This document shows positions 25,705 to 33,972 of a stretch of DNA of 64,000 nt, piece by piece. Under the pieces are notes generated by a model. The model was not told where the DNA came from. It made no database searches and worked only from the letters and a program-made list of their open reading frames with translations. Each line of letters begins with the position of its first letter. Within the stretch, counting starts at the first letter, position 1. The DNA lies in contig OZ245920.1 of NCBI GenBank assembly GCA_965229685.1, positions 3,906,001-3,970,000 of the forward strand, written 5' to 3'. This DNA comes from Pacificispira sp033344895 (GTDB taxonomy: Bacteria; Pseudomonadota; Alphaproteobacteria; UBA8366; Aestuariispiraceae). A program made the position numbers and the translations under genes.

Positions 25705-27678
25705 TTAACCGCCGCTTCGGTTCTCGTGGCCCCGCGCCAGGGGCCGGGCGGCCTCTCCCGCGAGCGCCTGCGCCATGAAGACGCGCCACATCTGCGCCGG
25801 ATAGAGGCCGCCATAGACACCGTCGGTCGGCGCCCCGTTGTCATTGCCCATCCAGATCACAGCGGTAAGCTGCGGCGTATAGCCCGCGAACCACGCGTCA
25901 CGATAATCCTGCGTCGTGCCGGTCTTGCCGGCAGCGGGGCGGTCGGGCAGAGCGGCCGCCTTGCTGGTTCCCCAGGCGACGGAGGCACCGAACACGTCAT
26001 TCGCCATGGCGACCACATCGGCGGACAGGATGCGCGGCCCCAGCCCCGGTTCCCGTTCATAGATCACCGTGCCGTCGGCGGCGTCCCTGACCCGACGGAC
26101 GACATAGGGGGTGGCCGCATGACCACCGGCCGCCAGGGTCGTATAGGCGCCGGCCATCTCCATTGGGCTGACCTCGTAGACCCCCAGCGCAAGGGCCGGG
26201 TCCGGGTTGAGGTTCGCCGTGATGCCCATGCGTCGGGCCATGTCGACCACCTTGCCGCGGCCGACAGTTTCCATGGCCGCGACGGCCACCGTGTTGATCG
26301 ACCGGGCAACGCCTTCGCGCAGGGTCACCACGCCGCGATACCCGGCACCGGCATTGCGGGGCGACCAGCCTTCGATCGGGGCGATCCTGTCGTCGATCTG
26401 CGTATCGGGGGTCAGCCCGCCCTCAAAGGCCGCGAGATAGACGAACAGTTTGAAGGATGAACCCGGCTGCCGCTTGCCGTGAACCGCGCGGTTGAAGGCC
26501 GATCCGCGCCGATCCGCCCCGCCCAATAATGCCGCCACCGCGCCATCCGGCCGCATTGCGACGAGCGCCAGTTCGGATGCGTCCCTGGCCCGCGCCTCCG
26601 GCCCGACCTGCGCCGCGGCGGCTTCCGCTGCGCGCTGCACGTCGGATTCCAGCGTTGTCTCCACCAGAATATCACGATCGACACCGCCCAGAATGTCGGC
26701 CGCCCGATCCACGGCCCATTCGGCAAGCCAGCGCGTCTGCGCCCCGGCGCTGTCGACCGGCACAGTGATCACCGTGTCCTGTTTGGCCGCCTGCGCATCG
26801 GAGGCCGGAATGAAGCCTGCCCGGACCATGTCATCCAGCACTTCCCGGGCACGGGCCGCCGCCTTGCGCGGGGCGCGGAACGGGTTCAGCGCGGACGGCG
26901 CCTTGGGCAGCCCGGCCAGCACAGCGGCCTGCCACAGGGTCACTTCAGTCGCCGGCCGGCCGAAATAGCGCCGTGCCGCCGCATCGACACCATAGGCGCC
27001 GGCCCCCAGATAGATGCGATTCAAATAGATCTCGAGAATGCGATCCTTGCCGTAGCGTGCCTCCAGCCAGAAGGCCAGCAAGGCCTCCTGCACCTTCCGA
27101 CGGATCGTCCGATCACGGGACAGGAACAGATTCTTGGCCAGCTGCTGCGTCAATGTACTGCCGCCCTGGCGTACGCCGCCTGCGACGATGTTGGTGTACA
27201 GCGCCCGGGCGATGCCGATGGGGTCGATACCGGGATGGGAATAGAATCGCCGATCTTCCGTGGCGAGCAGGGCGTGGGGCACATGAACCGGCAACTCGGC
27301 CAGCTTGACCGGCGTGCCGTACAGATCGCCAACCTTCAGCAGCGGCGTGCCGTCCGCCGCCAGGATGGTCACGCCGGGACGCCGGACGTCCCGGGCCAGC
27401 GCCTCTTCCGGATCAGGCATGTCCCACGCAAACCAGCCGATCACCCCGGCTGACACAACCAGCCCCCAGATCGCAAGCGACAGCAGGCCGCGCAGCAGAC
27501 GCGGCCAGACCCGGCGTGCCGGACGGGTCGGTCTCGACGCGGATGCATGCCGCGCCGGGGCCTTGCGCGCCGCCGATTTCTTGCCGCCGGGCGCCTTGCC
27601 TGTCGCCTTTTTCGCCGCGGACTTCCGCGCGCCGCCGCGTTTCAGGGGCGGCGGGTCCCGTCTCGTATTGCGTGCCAT
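25705..27678 (-). CDS. Class A penicillin-binding protein (PBP1A family)
   Basis: A 657-residue bifunctional peptidoglycan synthase. The basic Lys/Ala/Pro-rich cytoplasmic tail (residues 1-56) precedes one membrane segment at about 60-84. The glycosyltransferase (GT51) domain has the catalytic Glu141 in ATEDRRFYSHPG and GGSTLTQQLAKN. The transpeptidase has SxxK at 407-410 (SSFK), SIN at 460-462 and KTGT at 585-588. It polymerises and cross-links cell-wall glycan in the periplasm. The gene is divergent from irr. Confidence 0.93.
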   Translation of the reverse strand: MARNTRRDPPPLKRGGARKSAAKKATGKAPGGKKSAARKAPARHASASRPTRPARRVWPRLLRGLLSLAIWGLVVSAGVIGWFAWDMPDPEEALARDVRRPGVTILAADGTPLLKVGDLYGTPVKLAELPVHVPHALLATEDRRFYSHPGIDPIGIARALYTNIVAGGVRQGGSTLTQQLAKNLFLSRDRTIRRKVQEALLAFWLEARYGKDRILEIYLNRIYLGAGAYGVDAAARRYFGRPATEVTLWQAAVLAGLPKAPSALNPFRAPRKAAARAREVLDDMVRAGFIPASDAQAAKQDTVITVPVDSAGAQTRWLAEWAVDRAADILGGVDRDILVETTLESDVQRAAEAAAAQVGPEARARDASELALVAMRPDGAVAALLGGADRRGSAFNRAVHGKRQPGSSFKLFVYLAAFEGGLTPDTQIDDRIAPIEGWSPRNAGAGYRGVVTLREGVARSINTVAVAAMETVGRGKVVDMARRMGITANLNPDPALALGVYEVSPMEMAGAYTTLAAGGHAATPYVVRRVRDAADGTVIYEREPGLGPRILSADVVAMANDVFGASVAWGTSKAAALPDRPAAGKTGTTQDYRDAWFAGYTPQLTAVIWMGNDNGAPTDGVYGGLYPAQMWRVFMAQALAGEAARPLARGHENRSGG

Positions 27679-27882
27679 GCGCCCGATATAGCGTAACTGC
27701 CAGAAGAAATCGCCATATATTGTATGGGAATCGGGTTAGATTTGCGAGTGGTGTGAGCTTCTCCACACAGTGCTGTGAATTGGTGTTGTTCCAAAAAGAC
27801 ACCTACCCTATTGTGTTAGCGCTTGAATTTCGCATGCCTCTGCCGATATGCATGGCAGAGACTTTGGCTAGGAGACCGTCGG

Positions 27883-28335
27883 ATGGCACACCGGCACGAC
27901 AGCATCACCGACACCGCCGCCCCGCAGCGCCCCTTCACGGACGCGCTTGCGCGGTTGAAGGAGGTGGGGCTGCGCCCGACACGGCAGCGTCTGGCGCTGG
28001 CCAAGCTGCTGTTCGACGCCGGCGATCAGCACATCACCGCCGAGCAGCTGCACGGCATGGCGCGCAACTCCGCCGTCAAGGTGTCGCTGGCAACCGTCTA
28101 CAACACCCTGCACCAGTTTCGCGATTCGGGGCTGCTGCGGGAAGTGGTGGTCGGTCAGGGACGGTCCTATTTCGACACCAACACCCGGGATCACCATCAC
28201 TTCTTCGTCGAGCCGATGGGCGAACTGGTCGACATCCCGGTCGATGCCGTCGAGGTGAGCCAGCTGCCGGCGCCGCCGGAAGGCACGGTCATGGACCGTG
28301 TGGACGTGATCATCCGGGTCACCCGGGACGCCTGA
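27883..28335 (+). CDS. irr: Iron response regulator Irr (Fur family)
   Basis: A 150-residue Fur-family protein. Irr replaces Fur as the main iron regulator in many alphaproteobacteria and acts when iron and heme are low. The winged helix has LRPTRQRLALAKLLF and SLATVYNTLHQF. HHH at 104-106 (TRDHHHFFVEP) is the Irr histidine cluster, which binds heme in known members. There are no cysteines, so the N-terminal heme-regulatory motif of Bradyrhizobium Irr and the zinc CxxC of Fur are both absent. The start at 27883 follows GGAG. The erythrin/Fe-S/DUF3501 genes follow and are likely targets. Confidence 0.9.
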   Translation: MAHRHDSITDTAAPQRPFTDALARLKEVGLRPTRQRLALAKLLFDAGDQHITAEQLHGMARNSAVKVSLATVYNTLHQFRDSGLLREVVVGQGRSYFDTNTRDHHHFFVEPMGELVDIPVDAVEVSQLPAPPEGTVMDRVDVIIRVTRDA

Positions 28336-28378
28336 CCGCAGGCATCTTCGGCCGCTTCATCAATCCAATATACTGTAC

Positions 28379-28438
28379 ATTAGAACGATTATAATCTGTT
28401 GACTCCTGCCACGACCGGGGTAACATGGAATCGTTCCA
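28379..28438. promoter_or_regulatory. Two inverted repeats upstream of the erythrin gene (possible Irr/ICE sites)
   Basis: ATTAGAACGATTATAAT at 28379-28395 is an imperfect inverted repeat, and TGGAATCGTTCCA at 28426-28438 is a perfect one (TGGAA-TCG-TTCCA). Both have a GAA-N3-TT core like the iron control element bound by Irr. They lie 112-171 bp upstream of the erythrin start, in the 214-bp gap after irr. The Irr assignment is inference from motif and position. Confidence 0.45.
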
Positions 28439-28549
28439 AATACGTGACGCTGGTACCGTCGCGTGACTGGAGCGATCGGTGAGACCATTTCCCTGCCGGC
28501 GCCATGACTTTTGTCGCGGCATCGGCATAAACCGGACAGGAGAGAGACA

Positions 28550-28966
28550 ATGTCCCTCAAGGGCACCAAGACAGAAGAAAACCTGAAGGAAGCGTTCTCG
28601 GGCGAGAGCCAGGCCAACCGCCGCTATCTCTACTTCGCCCAGAAGGCCGATATCGAGGGCTACAACGACGTCGCCGCCGTTTTCCGCTCCACCGCGGAAG
28701 GCGAGACGGGCCACGCCCACGGCCATCTGGAATACCTGGAAGAAGTCGGCGACCCGGCCACCGGCGAGCCGATCGGTGAAACCGCCGACAACCTGAAGGC
28801 CGCCATTGCGGGCGAAACGCACGAATACACCGACATGTATCCGGGCATGGCGCGCACCGCGCGTGAGGAAGGCTTCGACGAAATCGCCCAGTGGTTCGAG
28901 ACGCTGGCGAAGGCCGAAAAGTCCCATGCCGGTCGTTTCCAGAAAGCACTGGACACGATGGAGTAA
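28550..28966 (+). CDS. Rubrerythrin-family diiron protein without rubredoxin domain (erythrin)
   Basis: A 138-residue four-helix diiron protein that probably reduces hydrogen peroxide. The metal ligands are visible as two repeats: Glu19 (GESQANRRY), Glu52 and His55 (GETGHAH), Glu89 (GETHEY), and Glu123 with His126 (EKSHAGRF). The C-terminal rubredoxin domain with its CxxC pairs is missing, so another protein must deliver electrons. The Fe-S protein encoded 125 bp downstream is a candidate. The start follows a strong AGGAGAGAG. Irr-like palindromes lie upstream. Confidence 0.92.
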   Translation: MSLKGTKTEENLKEAFSGESQANRRYLYFAQKADIEGYNDVAAVFRSTAEGETGHAHGHLEYLEEVGDPATGEPIGETADNLKAAIAGETHEYTDMYPGMARTAREEGFDEIAQWFETLAKAEKSHAGRFQKALDTME

Positions 28967-29091
28967 GACTCCGGTCGGGAATTCGGTTGCGGGCGGACGG
29001 CCGATCCTCGGCACCGCCCGCCGCCGCTCCCCCCACTTTCCGCGCAGCCTGCGCGGGATCCCCTCTGGTGTGACAGATCAGGAGACGGGCT

Positions 29092-30450
29092 ATGCGCGAA
29101 GGCAGCCTGGATGCACCGGTACGCCATCCGATCGACTGGAACGATCCGGATTTCTATGACGAAGCGAAGCTGGACGAAGAGCTCAGGCGGGTGTTCGACA
29201 TCTGTCACGGCTGTCGGCGCTGCTTCAATCTGTGTGACAGCTTCCCGCGCCTGTTCGACCTGATCGACAATTCCGAGACGGAAGAGCTCGATTCCGTCGA
29301 TTCCAAGGATTTCAAACCGGTCGTGGACGCCTGCACATTGTGCGACATGTGCTTCATGGTGAAGTGCCCCTATGTCCCGCCCCACGAGTTCAACCTGGAT
29401 TTCCCGCATCTGATGTTGCGCTACCGGGCGGTGGAAAACCGCAAGGGGTTGCGCGGCGGCATGGAAGGCCAGCTGACCAAAACAGACCGCAACGGCAAGC
29501 TGGGCAGCACCGTCGCCGGCCTCGCCAACTGGGCGACGCGAGAGGACAACAGCCTTGCGCGCGGCGTGATGCAATCCATCGCAGGGGTCCACAAGGAAGC
29601 CGCCCTGCCGCCCTTCGCCGGCAAGACGCTGCTGGACATGGCGGGCGACTTGCCGAAGGCCGACCCGAAAGGCCCCGCCGCCGGGCAGAAGGCCGTGATC
29701 TATGCGACCTGCTACGGCAACTACAACACACCGGAAATCGGTGAGGCCGCCGTCAAGGTCCTGGCGAAGAGCGGCGTCGAGTGCGAGATCGTCTATCCCG
29801 AATGCTGCGGCATGCCGCAGATGGAACAGGGCGATATCGGCACCGTGGCGGGCAAGGCCAAGAACGTCGCGAAAGCCCTCAAACCCTATATCGACAAGGG
29901 CTATGACGTGATCGCGCTGGTGCCGTCCTGCGCGCTGATGCTGAAATTCGAATGGCCCCTGATCGTGCCGAACGATCCGGACATCAAGGCATTGGCCGAA
30001 GCGTCCCATGACATTTCGGAGTATGTTGTCGCCCTGTCCAAGAAGACCGGCCTGGCCGACGGCATGCAGCCGCTGGACGGGCCGATCGCGATCCATATCT
30101 CCTGCCATGCGCGGGCCCAGAACATGGGACAGAAGGGGGCGGAACTGGCCCGTCTGATCCCCGACACGCGAATTGCCGCGGTTGAGCGGTGCTCCGGCCA
30201 TGGCGGTTCCTGGGGCATCATGAAGGACAATTTCGAAGTCGGCATGAAGGTCGGAAAGCCGGTCTTCAAACAGATGCAGGCCAAGGGAAAGGCGAAGTTC
30301 GTTGCGTCGGAATGCCCGCTTGCGGGGCTGCACATCAAGCAGGGAATCACCCGCAATCCGGAAGATCCGGGCGAAGGGGCGGAACGGAACGATCCGGAAC
30401 TGGCCGCCCATCCGATCGTTCTGCTGGCCAAATCCTATGGGCTGATGTAG
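29092..30450 (+). CDS. (Fe-S)-binding CCG-domain protein, GlpC/HdrD-like
   Basis: A 452-residue electron-transfer protein. Two [4Fe-4S] ferredoxin-type motifs occur at Cys38-41-44-48 (CHGCRRCFNLC) and Cys81-84-87-92 (CTLCDMCFMVKC). Two cysteine-rich CCG-type domains follow: CYGN with PECCGMPQ, and SCHARAQNMG with CSGHGG and SECPLAG. This is the heterodisulfide-reductase/glycerol-3-phosphate dehydrogenase C subunit architecture. No membrane segment is seen. It sits between the erythrin and DUF3501 genes, a recurring neighbourhood in proteobacteria. A role as electron donor to the erythrin is inferred. Confidence 0.88.
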   Translation: MREGSLDAPVRHPIDWNDPDFYDEAKLDEELRRVFDICHGCRRCFNLCDSFPRLFDLIDNSETEELDSVDSKDFKPVVDACTLCDMCFMVKCPYVPPHEFNLDFPHLMLRYRAVENRKGLRGGMEGQLTKTDRNGKLGSTVAGLANWATREDNSLARGVMQSIAGVHKEAALPPFAGKTLLDMAGDLPKADPKGPAAGQKAVIYATCYGNYNTPEIGEAAVKVLAKSGVECEIVYPECCGMPQMEQGDIGTVAGKAKNVAKALKPYIDKGYDVIALVPSCALMLKFEWPLIVPNDPDIKALAEASHDISEYVVALSKKTGLADGMQPLDGPIAIHISCHARAQNMGQKGAELARLIPDTRIAAVERCSGHGGSWGIMKDNFEVGMKVGKPVFKQMQAKGKAKFVASECPLAGLHIKQGITRNPEDPGEGAERNDPELAAHPIVLLAKSYGLM

Positions 30451-30544
30451 TTGCGACACGTTCGCAATTGAAATTCGAAACGGTGCTGTTTGGGGGACCG
30501 GCGGACTGCCGCCGGGGGACAGCCTCTAACGGAGATCCGAAGAG

Positions 30545-31138
30545 ATGGAGCATATGAGCAAGCGTGAAATTACCAAGGCCGACATCCTGCCGCTGGACGA
30601 ATACGTCAAGGTCCGCAAGCAGCGCCATGCCGAGCTGATCGCCCTGAAGAAACACCGCCGGATCGAGATCGGACCGGTAGCCACCTGCTATTTCGAGAAT
30701 TTCGACACGATGCTGCACCAGGTGCAGGAGATGCTGTACATCGAAAAGGGCGGCGAGGAGCAGATCGCGGATGAACTGAGTGCCTACAATCCGATGATCC
30801 CGAACGGCCGGGAGCTCACTGCGACCGTCATGTTCGAAATCGACGATCCGATCCGCCGCAAGAATTTCCTGTCCCGTCTGGGCGGGGTCGAGGAGACGAT
30901 GTTCATCCGGTTCGGCGACCATGAGGTCAAGGGTGTGCCGGAAGAAGATGTCGACCGCACCAATGCCGCCGGCAAGGCGTCGTCGGTGCAGTTCATCCAC
31001 TTCCCCTTCACCGAGGCGCAGGCCTCGGCATTCCGATCCGCTTCCCAGGTGCTGGTCGGGTTTTCCCATGAGCAGTACGGCCACATGACCGTGCTCACCG
31101 AAGCGTCGCGCGACGCATTGGCAGCCGATTTCGATTAA
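30545..31138 (+). CDS. DUF3501 family protein
   Basis: A 197-residue protein of the uncharacterised DUF3501 family; the length matches. It has no signal peptide, cysteine pair or known catalytic motif. RRIEIGPVATCYFENFDTML and MLYIEKGGEEQIADELSAYN are the conserved family blocks. In many proteobacteria it follows a rubrerythrin and a CCG Fe-S protein, exactly as here, which implies a shared role in peroxide or iron stress. The gap to the Fe-S gene is 94 bp. Function unknown. Confidence 0.85.
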   Translation: MEHMSKREITKADILPLDEYVKVRKQRHAELIALKKHRRIEIGPVATCYFENFDTMLHQVQEMLYIEKGGEEQIADELSAYNPMIPNGRELTATVMFEIDDPIRRKNFLSRLGGVEETMFIRFGDHEVKGVPEEDVDRTNAAGKASSVQFIHFPFTEAQASAFRSASQVLVGFSHEQYGHMTVLTEASRDALAADFD

Positions 31139-31166
31139 CCCCCCAAGGTACCGGGATCGCTGCCCC

Positions 31167-31191
31167 GGCCCCCTGCCCCAGGCGGGGGGCC
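31167..31191. terminator. Hairpin between convergent DUF3501 and TetR genes
   Basis: GGCCCCC at 31167-31173 pairs with GGGGGGCC at 31184-31191. It lies between the two stop codons and can terminate both transcripts. A weak GATTTG follows on the plus strand. Confidence 0.6.
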
Positions 31192-31204
31192 GATTTGCAT
31201 TCGG

Positions 31205-31786
31205 TCAGGACCGACGTTCGGCCGCGGCACACAGGGCGCGGGCGGCGTCAGACGCGGCGTCGATATACGCCGTGTCATGATGCACCAGCATCGCAGAGAA
31301 CGCACCGTCGATCAGCAGGACGACTTGCCGGGCGATGGCGTCCGGTCGGAGCAGCCCCGCCTCGCCCAGGACCTGCGACAGCCAGGCCTCGACATTCTTC
31401 TTGTGGATCGACGCAGCCCGGATTGCCGGATGGCCCGGCATATTGGCCAGTTCGCCCGCCGTCCTGAGAAAGCCGCAACCGCGCCATTCCGGCCGCTTCG
31501 ACGCGCGCAGCAGACCGTCGAACAGAGCGGCGACCCGACTGTCGAGCGTCGCATCATCGGGCCCGAACCAGCGCTGGAAGGCCGCCAGATTGGGGGCATC
31601 CCGGGACTGAAGATAGGCCTCTATCAGGTCGTCCTTGCTGCGGAAATGATAGTAGAGCGACCGCTTCGTGATGCCGGCCCGCTCCGCGATCGCATCGACC
31701 CCTGTTGCCCGAACACCGTCGCGATAGAACAGGGCATTTGCTGATTCGACGATTCGTTGCTTCGTACTGACTTCGGATTCTGCCAT
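31205..31786 (-). CDS. TetR family regulator
   Basis: A 193-residue TetR repressor. The helix-turn-helix occupies residues 10-55 (ANALFYRDGVRATGVDAIAE, then GITKRSLYYHFRSKDDLIEA). The rest is the all-helical ligand domain. The start codon overlaps a 26-bp inverted repeat shared with the divergent enoyl-CoA hydratase gene, so it very likely represses both itself and that gene. A CoA-ester or related metabolite is a plausible ligand, but this is inference. Confidence 0.88.
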   Translation of the reverse strand: MAESEVSTKQRIVESANALFYRDGVRATGVDAIAERAGITKRSLYYHFRSKDDLIEAYLQSRDAPNLAAFQRWFGPDDATLDSRVAALFDGLLRASKRPEWRGCGFLRTAGELANMPGHPAIRAASIHKKNVEAWLSQVLGEAGLLRPDAIARQVVLLIDGAFSAMLVHHDTAYIDAASDAARALCAAAERRS

Positions 31787-31810
31787 GTATACTCACCGGT
31801 GAGTGTACAT
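31785..31810. promoter_or_regulatory. 26-bp near-perfect palindrome, TetR operator candidate
   Basis: The left half ATGTATACTCACC mirrors the right half GGTGAGTGTACAT with one mismatched pair. It covers the tetR start codon and ends 55 bp before the hydratase ATG. Length, symmetry and position in a divergent tetR promoter are all typical of TetR-family operators. Confidence 0.8.
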
Positions 31811-31865
31811 CCGTTTGGATCTGTCTAGCGTCGGCCCGGTCGAAACGCAAATCCGGAGTCATCTG

Positions 31866-32660
31866 ATGTCTGAAACGCTCATTGAATCCCGGCAGGGGCC
31901 GATCGCAATCCTGCGGCTGAACCGGCCAGACAAGCTGAATGCCCTGAACTATGAAACACTGGACCGTCTCTCTCTGGCGGTGGATCGGATCGAAGCCGAC
32001 GACACGCTGCGTGCCGTCATCCTGACCGGGGCTGGGGATCGGGCCTTCTCCGCCGGCGCCGATATTCCGGAATTCGCAGGGAGCATCTCCCATGGCGCAG
32101 ACACCGCCCTGCGGCAGTTCGTCCGGCGCGGCCAGGCGCTGACGGCCCGAATAGAGGCCTTTCCGAAGCCGTTGATCGTCGCGGTCAACGGTTTGGCCTA
32201 TGGCGGTGGCTGCGAGATTACGGAGGCGGCGGCCCTGTCCATCGCCAGCGACCGGGCACGGTTTGCGAAACCGGAAATCGCTATCGGCATTCCGCCAACT
32301 TTCGGCGGAACCCAACGTTTGCCGCGATTGGCGGGCCGCAAGCGCGCGCTGGAACTGCTGCTGACAGGGGAGGATTTCGGCGCCGCCCGCGCCCTGGAAC
32401 TCGGATTGATCAACCGGGTCGTCCCCCATGACGAGCTGATGTCGGTCAGCCTGGATCTGGCGCAGCGGATCTTGAGGCACGCCCCCGAACCGACGGCTGC
32501 GATCCTGCGGGCGGTGGCCCATGGTCTGAACGCCCCGATCAGCGAAGGCCTGCGAATTGAAGGGGAGCAGTTCGCGCGGGTCGCGGAAACCCGGAATACC
32601 GGGGAAGCACTGAAAGCCTGGATCGAGCGGCGTCCCCCGAAATACGGCCTGACGGCATGA
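31866..32660 (+). CDS. Enoyl-CoA hydratase/isomerase family protein
   Basis: A 264-residue crotonase-fold enzyme that hydrates or isomerises enoyl-CoA esters. The oxyanion-hole segments are FSAGADIPEFAG and NGLAYGGGCEI, and GIPPTFGGTQRLPRL is the second conserved block. One catalytic Glu, aligned with E164 of the hydratase, is not obvious (GIPPTFGG), so the specific reaction is open. The ATG at 31866 with GGAG upstream fits the family N-terminus (IAILRLNRPDKLNAL). It is divergent from, and probably controlled by, the adjacent TetR. Confidence 0.87.
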   Translation: MSETLIESRQGPIAILRLNRPDKLNALNYETLDRLSLAVDRIEADDTLRAVILTGAGDRAFSAGADIPEFAGSISHGADTALRQFVRRGQALTARIEAFPKPLIVAVNGLAYGGGCEITEAAALSIASDRARFAKPEIAIGIPPTFGGTQRLPRLAGRKRALELLLTGEDFGAARALELGLINRVVPHDELMSVSLDLAQRILRHAPEPTAAILRAVAHGLNAPISEGLRIEGEQFARVAETRNTGEALKAWIERRPPKYGLTA

Positions 32661-32672
32661 AATTGGGGACAA

Positions 32673-32697
32673 GGCGGCGGGCACGGAACCCGCCGCC
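32673..32697. terminator. Hairpin between convergent hydratase and YHS genes
   Basis: A perfect 9-bp stem, GGCGGCGGG with CCCGCCGCC, and a 7-nt loop lie in the 58-bp gap between two stops. No T-run follows. Confidence 0.6.
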
Positions 32698-32718
32698 CCG
32701 ACCGAGCCTCAACTGCGC

Positions 32719-33192
32719 TTACTGCTGCAGATCGGCCGGCGCCTTGTCGGCGATGTCGACCCACTTGCCGTCGGCCTGCTCGATATAACCGGGAACGTCC
32801 TTCAGCCAACGCTCCTGAATCTGCGAGGACAGGTTCAGATACAGCTTGCCGTCGACGATGCGCCACTGGGTCGGGTCGCCGTCGAACTTGAAGCCCATCG
32901 CGGTCCCGAAGGCGCAGTAGCCGCCATATTGCGGGATGTAGGCTTCCGGATCTGCTTCGAAGGTCGCCTTGTGGGCTTCATTTGCGAAGCGGTAGGTCGC
33001 GCCCTGGTACTCCGACGTGATTTGCCAATCACCCTGAACCGGTTTTCCATCGGTGAAATAGGCAACCGGATCATAACCCTGCAGGGCTAGACCGGTTTGA
33101 GAGGTATTCAACTCGACACCGGCCGCCAGGGCGCTGGTCGCGAGGAACAGTGAGACCAGTGCATTGGCCAGCAGGGACGTAAGGGTCTTCAT
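32719..33192 (-). CDS. Exported YHS domain protein
   Basis: A 157-residue protein with a Sec signal peptide (MKTLTSLLANALVSLFLATS, cleavage after ALA near 23). The YHS-like core follows: GLALQGYDPVAYFTDGKPVQ and TYRFANEAHKATFEADPEAY, then QYGGYCAFGTAMG with a single Cys. YHS domains are often linked to metal handling, but no function is established for this exported group. It is divergent from a TetR gene that shares the 203-bp promoter region and probably controls it. Confidence 0.85.
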   Translation of the reverse strand: MKTLTSLLANALVSLFLATSALAAGVELNTSQTGLALQGYDPVAYFTDGKPVQGDWQITSEYQGATYRFANEAHKATFEADPEAYIPQYGGYCAFGTAMGFKFDGDPTQWRIVDGKLYLNLSSQIQERWLKDVPGYIEQADGKWVDIADKAPADLQQ

Positions 33193-33317
33193 GTGTGATA
33201 CTCCCGAATTGAAGGGATCGCGATCCCGATCGATTGCGGCGGGGAAATGCCGCGGGAAAGTGCGGTGGGAACCGCGACGGCGCCTGGCAGGACACCGCCT
33301 GTCGGGTATAGATACAA

Positions 33318-33338
33318 TTCGGAACCATTTGGTACAAA
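33318..33338. promoter_or_regulatory. Inverted repeat, operator candidate for the TetR at 33396
   Basis: The core ACCATTTGGT (33324-33333) is a perfect palindrome. Partial symmetry extends outward to TTC and AAA for 21 bp in all. It lies 58 bp upstream of the tetR ATG in the divergent YHS/tetR region. Confidence 0.55.
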
Positions 33339-33395
33339 ACAACAGAGCGTGAAGCTCGCGTGAACGATAGGCCGGAATCGCGTTAGGAACCGGAA

Positions 33396-33959
33396 ATGGC
33401 ACGACCGAGGGAATTCGATACCGACGCCGCGATGCTGGGGGCGATGCAGGTCTTCTGGTTGAAAGGCTATGCCGCGACCAATCTGCCGGATCTGCTGGAC
33501 GCGATGAACATCACCCGCGGCAGCTTCTACAAGGCCTTCAGTGACAAGGAATCGGTCTATCTCGCCGCCCTGGACTATTACGACGACAAGGTCGTGTCGG
33601 GCGTCGTCGACATGCTGGGATCGGTGCGCGCCACCAGCGCCTCGGCCTGTCTTGCGCCCCTGTTCTCAGGTCAGGGGGAGTTCGCGGAAAGGGGCTGCTT
33701 CATCTGCAACGCGATGGTGGAGCTGGCCCCCTTCAACCCGCGGGTCGCCGCGCGTACTCACCAGATGGCAGAACGGTTGCGGGCCGCGATCGAGGCCGTT
33801 CTGGACCATTTCGAAATCGGGGGCAGCGCGGCGCACCGCCGGGAGCTCTCGGAACTGGTGCTGCATCTCTATCTCGGCTTCCAGGCGATGGGCCGGGCGG
33901 ATCGGAAAGCCCAGGATTGGCGGGCACGCCTGGCCCGCCTGTTCGAAGAGCCTGACTGA
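33396..33959 (+). CDS. TetR/AcrR family regulator
   Basis: A 187-residue repressor starting MARPREFDTDAAMLGAMQVF. The helix-turn-helix region is GYAATNLPDLLDAMNITRGS with FYKAFSDKESVYLAAL. GCFICNAMVELAPFNPRVA in the ligand domain is typical of the subgroup near NemR/ComR-like regulators and contains two Cys that could sense electrophiles. It is divergent from the YHS protein gene, with an operator-like palindrome in between. Confidence 0.88.
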   Translation: MARPREFDTDAAMLGAMQVFWLKGYAATNLPDLLDAMNITRGSFYKAFSDKESVYLAALDYYDDKVVSGVVDMLGSVRATSASACLAPLFSGQGEFAERGCFICNAMVELAPFNPRVAARTHQMAERLRAAIEAVLDHFEIGGSAAHRRELSELVLHLYLGFQAMGRADRKAQDWRARLARLFEEPD

Positions 33960-33972
33960 GGGATCGCCGCTG

